Below, in pieces: positions 55,653-64,000 of a DNA stretch of 64,000 bases. Source of the stretch: Buddleja alternifolia (lineage: Eukaryota; Streptophyta; Magnoliopsida; Lamiales; Scrophulariaceae); NCBI GenBank assembly GCA_019426215.1, contig CM033392.1:36004814-36068813 (forward strand). The letters are read 5' to 3'. The translations under genes were made by a program, and so were the position numbers. Position 1 is the first letter of the stretch. Every line of letters begins with the position of its first letter. Under the pieces are notes generated by a model. That model was not told the DNA's origin. It worked only from the letters and a program-made list of their open reading frames with translations, and did no database searches.

Positions 55653-55665
55653 GGCTCTGATACCA
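55653..55665 (-). promoter_or_regulatory. R2 primer-binding site
   Basis: GGCTCTGATACCA is TGGTATCAGAGCC on the minus strand, a perfect initiator tRNA-Met complement, one base from the LTR edge. Confidence 0.95.
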
Positions 55666-55666
55666 C

Positions 55667-58600
55667 TGTTGAGTTTTTTATGTATAAACACAGTGGAAAT
55701 TTAAATATCCCGAGGTGGTTCATCTCGATTTCATGTACTTAAATCGGGTTTAGAATTTATGTGCCTTTCTTCGCGTAATTGGATTTCAGAACCAGCTTTT
55801 GTGATCATTTTCAAATAGCAAATCTGCTACTGTCTCTAAATGACCACGCTGGAATTAAAGCAAAAAATCCTCCTTTTCTTCCTCCTTGAAAACGGCTAGA
55901 GAGAGAGAGAGTTTGGAAGACTTTGACTTGGAGAGAAAGTTAATGATTAAGGCTTAGGTAATTTTCACTAAGCAGTATATTTATACTGCACTAGAAAATA
56001 ATAACCCTTACTAACTAAGCCACATAGGCATCCACTATGGATGCCAACTTTGGGCATTTTAAATGCCCATTGGGCTTATTCCAACTGTGGTTTTATTTTT
56101 AATTATTTGTTTAATTAATATTATTTATCCAATAAATAAATTAATCAAATAACTAATTAATTCTATAACTAATTTCCATGAAGAAATTAATTAACACAAT
56201 AACTCAATTAATTAATAGAATTATTCGATGATTAATTAATTAATTGTGATATCCATTACCGAAAATTCTCTCAAGTCAATTCCATGATTTTCCCCTTTGC
56301 AATTTCTTTAAGCGCGGCTCTTTAGGTTCATCTTAAAAGGCAATTGGGAGGAAACCAAAAGGATGTGGGTAACACCTAGCCAGTCTCGTGGCCCACATCA
56401 ATTGAGACCGAATGATTAGGATCATTCCAAACCTTTCACGCTATGAATACCGTACAAGTATAAACCATTTATTCATATATCCCAATCAAGTGAGAGTCGT
56501 GGTATAGTTAAACTCACAGAACTTGACCATATGCTTAGCTCATAATGAATCGAGGTCACTGAGTATACTTTTATGTCTGACATGAGTATCTCTAATGCTT
56601 TGGCCAAAGTCGTTTTGATCTCATTCATTCATGACTGCATAGGATATTTAGCTCATTCACTTATGAGAGACTAAATTTCATTTTGCTAATCAGTTAAGAT
56701 TACTACTTGCCCATCAAGCCGCACTTCGAGGTTGCCCTCACCAACGAGTGATTTGGATCTAACTACTTTAACGACAGACTTGATGTCACACACAAGCACA
56801 TCTTCAACATGATTCCTTGTTGGGATCGGTACAACCCTTGGGAACGCCTAACACAGCGGAACACATATAAATTTAAAAAACAAGGCGGCATCCCCGAAAT
56901 TAGGGCTAGGTAGACATCGTACCATCGGATTCAAAACTATCCTAGAGATTAGTTTACTCGTGTTTACCTCTTAAAGACCTTAAAGCAGTAACGTCTTTTT
57001 AAGCAACTCCCTGCTACACCTCTACGGATGGATTTGCCCTAACACCCCAAGTGTTGCGCCTCTAATTTTATCCACACCTTAGCTCTAACCCTCGATTATC
57101 TCCACCAGTGCTAGTAAGGAGAATATCGGATCTTGGCTTATGAGAATGGGTAGGAATATATTTTGGTATTCTTTATACTCAACACATGAGTTGGAAGAAT
57201 ATTTGTGAAAGAGGTGGAAGAGATGGAGAGAAAGAATTAAAACTTAAAACCCTTGTTTTTATCTTATGAAAAAACTCTTGGGAGAAACTTAATTGATTAG
57301 ACTTCATTAATTAAAATAACAACACACACACATATATAGGGCATATACACGCCTTACACACACATACACACTTAGTGTGTGTGCTCACACTGTAGCTCAA
57401 TAAGCATGTATATATATATATATATATGTACATGTTGTTTTATTTTATTTAGTTTCCATTCTTCCTCAGACTCTCTTCCATAATTAATTGGATATCTTTC
57501 GTATTAATTAGATACTTCCATATATTTGATATCATATCAAATATACCATATTTTATCAAATAAGATCTTTCCATATCTACAATATTTATCCTAATGTATA
57601 TTTATAAGATCTTTCATATCTATTAGTTACCTAATTAATTAGAATAGATCCTACCAAATATATTATAGGATAGATATATTAAATATATATATATATATAT
57701 ATAGACTTAGTGAACAAGATAAAATCCTCCACCAAATCTATACACACATATACACTCCCACGTGTATATTTCTATATATACATTTATTTCTTTCTTCTTT
57801 CACAAATTAATTAATTAGACCACTGATTAATTAACCAGTCTTTCCCAATTTACTATTTCAATGTTAAATTATAAAACTTTTATTAATTACGACCAATTAA
57901 TTAATTTGTTCCTTTTCCCGATTAATGTATTTCAATTAATTAATCTCTCCATTAATTCACAAAGAACTAACTAGCCAATAGGTACCACACTAAATATTGT
58001 GTGTGACCCCTTAAGCTCATTAACAAGCTAGCAATAAGTCCTTCTATAGGCTAGATTAATTATTCATAATAAATAACTAGGTCTTGGATTAATCTTATCA
58101 ATTAAATCAAGACACCTATTGGTCGTGGTTCGATGTCTAGCTACGTCGCCACGACTTCATAGATGTTAACAATGAAAAATGAAAACCTATCCAGATTTCA
58201 ATCTTTGTGTGAGTCAAATCCCTTCATCTTTTTCCCGTCTAAGACTTAGGGCTTGGCGACGGTCGAAACCCTAATAGCCTCGAAAACTATGACATGTTGG
58301 TTCAATTAATGATCCGGTCTTCTAAGCAAGGATCACCAATCCCTCTTATAAGACGTTGCTCTAGCCAGAGACTTTTCGATCATTCAGTTTCACTCAACAA
58401 CATAGGAAATACAGGGTACTCATGACCTTGGATGAATCCCCTCCGACTGTCAATTGTTCCGCTGTACTACCAGACTATACCCAACATACACGCCGTACTC
58501 CTGGAGTGCACGTGCATATCAAAGCAGAGTGGGTAGTACCCTTTCCAATGACATCTCATGTCTAAGGATTATCTCACACTATGAAAACCAAAGGACTCCA

Positions 58601-59485
58601 AGTTTGACAGTACCAACGAGGAGTCCTTATGGGGCCGTTCAATCCCATACCATAGTATGAATCTTTATGCAAGTATTAGCTATACTAGCCATTGACAATG
58701 GAACGCGTCAACCTCTTGGAAGAGTCACACACATGAACAAGTCTTGCCGAGGCCAGTGATATCCCACATTTCACAGCCTCTATGACTTGGAATAGTATTT
58801 AGGATTACGGCCTTTGAGAGCATTCCATATGTATCCTGACCGCTAGCCTAACCATATGTAATCCATGGGATCTTTATTTATACTAACACTAGTTATAACA
58901 ATAAAGAAGCATTCCGTAATCGGTTTAGTATAATCGAAATTATAAGACTGATACAGTGTTAATGTTCAAGCCAACATACGGCTCACTGGGCATATAACAC
59001 TTTCATTCCTCAGGTTTAAGGTTCACGCATACCTATCACAACTTATCAGTTTTGTCATTGATGTCAGTGAGGAAAAACCTATGTGACAAAAATGATGCGA
59101 TCCGTGTTCGAACACATCTGTCTAACTGAGGTGTCTATGACATAAGTTTCCACTACCATGCTCATAGTGTTCAACTGGAACTTCCCCATCAAAACACATA
59201 TCATACAAGTCTTTATCTAATAATGATGTCCAGTCAATACTCTCTCCAACTTGCGAACTATTTGTAGATATTAAGGATCAAACTCTTCTAGTGCCTTTCT
59301 GCCTAACCCATAGGGAGCAGAAGGTCCGCCTTATTATCAAGGGCTTTACGTTGTTTACTAAACCTTACAAATGCCTATAGGAAAACAACATGAAATGTCT
59401 TATATTAATATAATAATGTGTAGTTACAAATCAATGCCCTATAAATCTATCATGTTTATGGCATTTGAGGGCATACACACTAACA
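55667..59485 (-). repeat. R2 5' LTR (right), split by a solo LTR
   Basis: The left edge is TGTTGAGTTTTTTATG (55667); the right edge is CATACACACTAACA (59485), so the minus-strand start is TGTTAGTGTGTATGCCC. The solo LTR at 56818-59005 and its 5-bp duplication interrupt it; without them it is about 1626 bp. At about 59017-59060 it keeps the uninterrupted version of the CACTA target site. Confidence 0.92.
56818..59005 (-). repeat. Solo LTR, 2188 bp, TSD TTCCT
   Basis: Plus-strand ends are TGTTGGGATCGGTACAACCC (56818) and CATATAACACTTTCA (59005). TTCCT flanks both sides (56813-56817, 59006-59010). Read on the minus strand it ends in GATCCCAACA, as many plant LTRs do before the primer-binding site, so I take that as its orientation. 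It holds (TA)n runs (57411-57428; 57686-57703). There is no coding sequence and no primer-binding site. It belongs to a family not otherwise seen in the window. Confidence 0.88.
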
Positions 59486-60714
59486 ATTAGACCCAGTTCA
59501 CCCGATGGTGGGGTCGACCTTGAAATGAGGTTTGATGGGCAAGTAGTAGTCTTAGCTGATAACTAATATGGAATTTGTTTTCTCATAAGTGAATGAGAAA
59601 GTGTCCTATGTGATTATAGCTAATAGAGATCAAAGTCTTTAACCAAAGCAATAGAGACGATTGTGCGAGGCACTAAACCAAACTCAATGATCTCGTATTA
59701 TTATAATTAAAACATATGGTCAAGTTGAGTGAGTTTGACATCACCATGACTCTCACTTGACTGGGACACGTGAACAAAAAGTTTATACGTATACGGAATT
59801 TACGATTCGAAGGTTGTGAAATAATCCATTCAGTCGATTATGTTTGGGCTAAAAAGTGGGCCACGTGACTCGCTAGGTATTACCCACTTCCTTTGGATTC
59901 CCTCATTGCCAAACGAAACGAATCTAAAGAGTGGCGCTAAAGGATTGATAAAGAAAAAGAAAAGGATTTTTCTATATGGAATAAATTAATTAATTGCTCA
60001 TTAGATGAGATAGTTAATTATAAAGATAAGATTAATTATTAATTAATTTCTCATCGAACTTAATTAATTAATTAATTTCTCATCGAACTTAATTAATTAA
60101 TTAATTTACTTATTTAATTAATGAATTAATTTATTAGATATAATGAATAATTAATTAAATAATAGAGAATTAATTAAAACAAGAGACAAGCAGGGCCAAA
60201 TAAAGAGGGTCCATTTGGACGCCTCATGTGGGCGAGTTGGGCGTCTTCTAGAATGCCCAACATGGGCTCTTGACTATTGTCTTGGTCAATAAGTCAAGTG
60301 ATATTAAATACATTACTTAAAGACTTTTGACCTAGATGAATTTATAATTCACATAACTCTCCTAGAAAGAAAAAGAAAAACTCTTCCCTCTTTCTCATAT
60401 AAACTAGCCGTCGGTCAAGGAGAAAGAAAAATGGATTTTTTTGTCAATCAATCCGTGTGATTATTTAGAGACAACGTGTGTTTGTTGTTCGGATCAAACT
60501 TCAAGAAAAACTCAAGGAATTTGAGAAGAGTGGATCACACAAGGATTGAAGATTTCAAGACTTCAACCAATCGAATATTTGAAGGAGGATCGAGTTCTCC
60601 AACCACTTCTCTTCAACGGGTAAATTTTAGCGAGTTTTATGATTCATGTATGAAAATCGAGATAACATTGTGGGTTATTTAAATTCTGTTGCACAACTTT
60701 TGCGAAACCCAACA
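59486..60714 (+). repeat. copia no. 4 5' LTR, second part
   Basis: It resumes with ATTAGACCCAGTTCACCC and ends GCGAAACCCAACA (60714). It follows the copia no. 2 LTR throughout, for example GTGAGTTTGACAT...CATGACTCTCACTT near 59728 and 6805, and AGACAACGTG near 60470 and 7527. 60060-60112 has a short duplication of TTCTCATCGAACTTAATTAA. No gene is present. Confidence 0.9.
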
Positions 60715-60715
60715 G

Positions 60716-60728
60716 TGGTATCAGAGCC
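60716..60728 (+). promoter_or_regulatory. copia no. 4 primer-binding site
   Basis: TGGTATCAGAGCC is a perfect initiator tRNA-Met complement, two bases after the LTR end. Confidence 0.95.
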
Positions 60729-62613
60729 AATCTCCGATCTGCATATTTGATCAATGTTATGTATTTTTTATATGCGTGTTATGTGTTTTTGAAGCATGCA
60801 TTTATGCGTTCTTAAATCTGTATTTTTATGATTTTTGGCCTACAATTTGATTTTTATGGTTATTGTAAATCTGGGATTTTTTATAATATCACGAAAAATC
60901 AAGAAAAGGAAAAAAAAGGGCCTCGAAAGCCCTGAAAGAGTTGCGCACAGCGCTATGCACGTGTTGGGCACGCGCATGGTGCCTGGCTGTGTGGCCTGGC
61001 CGCTCGGCCTGCTAGGGCCATGTGTTTGACACACGGCCCACTGAGACGAGTCATGGATCCGGGTCTGAAAATTGGGCTATGAATATGGTTAAATTTAGTA
61101 TTCGGTTTTTGGGTAAATTTAATTATTCGGATGGGTCAAAAGGATGATGACCCAAAATCATTCAAATTAAGCTCAATTGGAGAATTACTTAAATCTTGAT
61201 TTATTAATTAATTTGGGCTCAATTTAATTTTTTAAAACGGACCAAAGGGTTAGTTATTTGGATTTCAATTAAAACTAGCCCAATAGAAATTAATAGAACT
61301 TGAATTATTTTCTAATTAATTAATTTTAGGCCCAATTAAATTAAATCAGAGTGGATCAAAAGGATGGTGACACGGGTTTGATGAAATCGAGTCAAATAAG
61401 ATTAATTGGAATAAAATATTTAATTGTATTAATTGATTATTTTTCTTGGAGATTAATAATTAATTTATAGAATATTAATATTTTTCCTCGAACTTGAAAT
61501 ATACTTAGAAATTTGAATAAGGAATAATTTTTTTTGAATGATTAATAATTAATTCTTAAATCAAATAAAAAATTTCAATAAATGATGGCTTTAAATCATA
61601 ATGAAATAAGATTCTGTATTTTATGTATCCGTTTTAGTTGGACTAATATTATTTTAATTGAAGGTAGATATACTTAATTAATAATGTTGTATATCTAAGT
61701 CATCTAGTAGAACTAGATTGATTTTAATTGAAATAAAAAATATGTAAAATTGGGAACTTTATAAAGAACTTTTTAGTTGGACTAAAATTTTAAATAATCA
61801 ACATAAGTGTTTTAATATTGCGAGCATGTATTAAATATTGTGAGCATGTCTTAAGTGATGTTGGCACTGATCATGGACTTAAGTTTTATTTAATGAACTT
61901 TCTTTTTATTGGTTGTAAAGCCAGAATTGAGGCTATTTATTGCTTTCTTAGAAATAATGTATATGTTGTTTTTAAAGCATTGTAATAAAATAGTTCAAGA
62001 ATGGTGGAGACAAGGAGCTCGTGAAGGTTAGGTAGTATACGTTTTAATTTTACCTTTTGTGATGGCTCATTGGCTCGGGGCCTCTGGTAAAAGTCCATGA
62101 TCGAGTGTGATGGTTTTATTTATTTAATCCCATTTATATATCGATGGACATGATTATTAGTAGTATAATTTATGCATGTTCAAATATAATAATTGCGCTA
62201 TATAAATTCACTAATATGTAAAGTGATACCAAACTTTTGACAATCCCAATTCTCCCAAATAAATAATATCGAGTTATGTTACATTAAAGGAGTTAATGGA
62301 AATAAACTCGGATAATCCACGGGCTTAGAAAATGGCTAGGTTGCAGCTTGGTGAACTATGGGGAAGGGTATTGAAAGATTTATGGGATATATTGATGTGA
62401 GACATCACTTCAAATAATTAATGGGCTTAATTAATTGAAGACCTCAATACCCACTGCGGAATCGATGCAAATGATGATTCCCAATTTCAAAAAATACAAT
62501 GGGAGCCAAGATATATTTTAAGGTCCTTAGTTTTCTTGGTTAGGTCAATTACAAGTAATCTAATTAAATCTGGCTTATTTATGTAGTTATCTTCTTATTT
62601 ATCTCTCTCGAAA
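60729..62613 (+). other. copia no. 4 5' leader
   Basis: It has the same order as the other leaders: GC-rich block (60925-61060), GGGTCAAAAGGATGATGACC (about 61134), GGTTTGATGAAATCGAGTC (about 61375), AT-rich stretch, then the hairpin zone. A degenerate loop copy (GGCTAGGTTGCAG) lies near 62334. At 62409-62438 the arms of the copia no. 2 hairpin are present without the loop. No gene is present. Confidence 0.75.
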
Positions 62614-63389
62614 ATGACAAACCCACTTTTAAAATTACTCGAAAAAATGTTCTAATCGGACCCAACTACATGGAATGGCTCGCGATCTGAAGGAATGCCC
62701 TAAGTGAGGAGTCAATTGATAATGTGTTGGAAATTAATCATCCTTTTGTCCCCAAGAGGGATGAGCATGAGAGAGTTCAACTAGCTCATTTTAGCTAGAC
62801 ATGTGACAACTATAAAGCTAGAGGATACATCCTAAGCTCGATGTGTAGTGAACTGCAAAGTTCTCACAATGCATTGAGCAATGCAAGGGACATAATTCTT
62901 CATCTAGGGGAATTGATTGGAGAGCACGGTAAGACCGTTAGATATTTTATATCAAGAGAGATCTTCAGAGCAAGGATGAGAAAGGAAGAGGATGTGAGAG
63001 ACCATGTTCTCAAGATGATGATCCTAATGGAAAAGTTAAAGTCGTTAAACTTCTATATGGATCTTCATCTTCAAGTTGATCTCATCCTACAGTCGCTCCC
63101 GGACTCTGTCTACTACTTCATCATGAACTTTGATATAAATGATATAGATTGTTCATTAGCTGAGCTAACAAAGAAGCTCGAAATTGAACAATCTTTCATG
63201 AGAACGAAGAGCAAGAGGGATTGCTCTATCTATTTCACAAATGAATCATTTAATGATCAAAAGAATGGAAAAAGAAGAAAGCTAGAAGGAGTATCCAAAG
63301 GAACTCAAAAGAAAGTAGAACATGGTCGCAAGAGTAAGGGGCCTAAGGACACGAACATATGCCTCCGATGCGGTGAGCTTGGCCACTGA
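62614..63389 (+). pseudogene. copia no. 4 gag
   Basis: It starts at ATG 62614 (MTNPLLKLLEK) and shifts frame within 15 codons; stops follow in 62640-62830. From 62841 a 182-codon frame is open: ELQSSHNALSNARDIILHLG, RYFISREIFRARMRKEEDV, LILQSLPDSVYYFIMNFDIN and a Lys/Arg-rich stretch. It ends in the zinc knuckle CLRCGELGH followed by TGA, where Trp (TGG) is expected, and the last Cys is Tyr (RNYPK). Confidence 0.9.
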
Positions 63390-64000
63390 AAGAGGAACTA
63401 TCCTAAGTTAGGCAAAGGCGCAAAAGGTATGGAACTTTTTGTTTATGAAACTAATTGTTCTATGATCCTTTTTTTTTCTACTTCATAGATTTTGGACTCA
63501 GGGACTAGTGCTCATGTGTGTTGTATGGATCAAGATCTGGAGAGAAGTAGAAAGCTGAACCGCGAAGAGATGGTGTTCAAAGTAGGCAGCGGCGAAAGCG
63601 TCGCAGCTACTACGATTAGATCTACTTCTTTAATTTTGAATTCTGGACATTTATTATTTTTAAATGATGTTTTAGTGTTGCCCAAGGGTCTTAAGAACAT
63701 TGTTTCCATCCCTATATTGGTTAAGACTGGTTATACATTTCGTTTTTCTGATTTGAATTGCAACATTTATTATGGTAATAAACAAGTTGGCAATGCATCT
63801 TTAGTTAATGGTTTGTATTATTTGAATGTCCAAAATTCTTCTGTTGTGAATGTTATAACACATAAACGTGGTAGGCAAGAAGCTAATCTAAGACTTAAAT
63901 GGCATCTTAGACTAGGCCATGCTGGAGAGCACAAGATCCAGAAAATGGTAAAGTATGGGCTTTTAAGCTCATTGGGATTGGCTCGCTATCCAACATGTGA
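63390..64000 (+). pseudogene. copia no. 4 protease and GAG-pre-integrase, runs off the window
   Basis: The protease site reads STS-stop-ILDSGTSAHVCCMD, a TAG in place of the Trp codon, with the DSGT active site kept. LLFLNDVLVLPKGLKNIVSI, KTGYTFRFSDLNCNIYY and SLVNGLYYLNVQNS follow. WHLRLGHAGEHKIQKMVKYG (zinc His) and PTC at the window end begin the GAG-pre-integrase. Apart from the stop the piece is well kept. The rest of pol and the 3' LTR must lie beyond 64000. Confidence 0.9.

Larger units (their letters stand above)
38517..59485 (-). mobile_element. Copia element R2, complete, reverse
   Basis: This is a full-length copia on the minus strand: 5' LTR (right), primer-binding site, leader, gag, protease, integrase, RT, RNase H, polypurine tract, 3' LTR (left). 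The span is 20.97 kb; without the two insertions and their target duplications it is about 9.0 kb. The flanks are GTTAG (38512-38516) and ATTAG (59486-59490), a target duplication with one change. It sits inside the 5' LTR of copia no. 4. Confidence 0.92.

Noticed and set aside
55217..55660. Open frames of 75-120 codons on both strands
   Set aside because: They lie in the GC-rich block of the R2 leader, rich in Ala/Cys/Arg from GCGCACAG repeats; low stop frequency explains them.
55653..55665. tRNA gene fragments at TGGTATCAGAGCC sites
   Set aside because: They are primer-binding sites next to LTR ends; no tRNA cloverleaf surrounds any of them.

Overview
This window is plant nuclear DNA, probably from a eudicot: Ty1/copia, Ty3/gypsy (Athila-like), Sirevirus-like and CACTA (En/Spm) elements are packed together, in the AT-rich, gene-empty style of pericentromeric or other repeat-rich chromatin. 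I found no host gene, rRNA, tRNA or CRISPR. Every coding region I recognise belongs to a transposable element, and nearly all carry stops, frameshifts or truncations. The species cannot be told from the sequence.

Layout. 1-828: reverse copia remnant (LTR plus RNase H tail). 829-6029: forward copia no. 1 with a tandemly duplicated 5' leader, cut by 6030-12630: forward copia no. 2 (5' LTR, leader, gag, pol), itself cut by a copia LTR fragment (12631-12841). 12842-21990: Athila-like gypsy whose 5' LTR holds a 1.27 kb non-autonomous CACTA element (12997-14268); its last ORF stops at an LTR (21991-23368). 23369-29759: reverse Sirevirus-like copia, interrupted by a solo LTR (23592-25217, TSD GTTTC). 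29760-33836: 3' part of forward copia no. 3. 34815-38015: tandem array of three units of about 1.15 kb. 38016-64000: forward copia no. 4, whose 5' LTR is split by a complete reverse copia (R2, 38517-59485). R2's left LTR holds a 9.76 kb CACTA element (39714-49472, TSD TCA); its right LTR holds a 2.19 kb solo LTR (56818-59005, TSD TTCCT). The two R2 LTRs act as empty-site controls for each other.

How the parts work together. The large CACTA element has two genes, both on the minus strand: a TNP2-type transposase (44134-47394) and a spliced TNPA-type gene (40257-43367) carrying PTTA/En/Spm, DUF8039-like and Ulp1-type cysteine protease blocks. The same 5' module and a ~75 bp minisatellite lie upstream of both genes. 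The small CACTA element at 12997-14268 shares its ends and internal sequence and is a deletion derivative of the same family.

The most novel signal is in the copia 5' leaders: up to three hairpins per leader just upstream of gag, about 95-110 bp apart. Each has a nearly constant 22-24 nt loop (core ATCGTTAAAGGGTTGCAA) but stems that differ in sequence while still pairing. This looks like a conserved RNA structure, possibly for packaging, dimerisation or translation of the genomic RNA.
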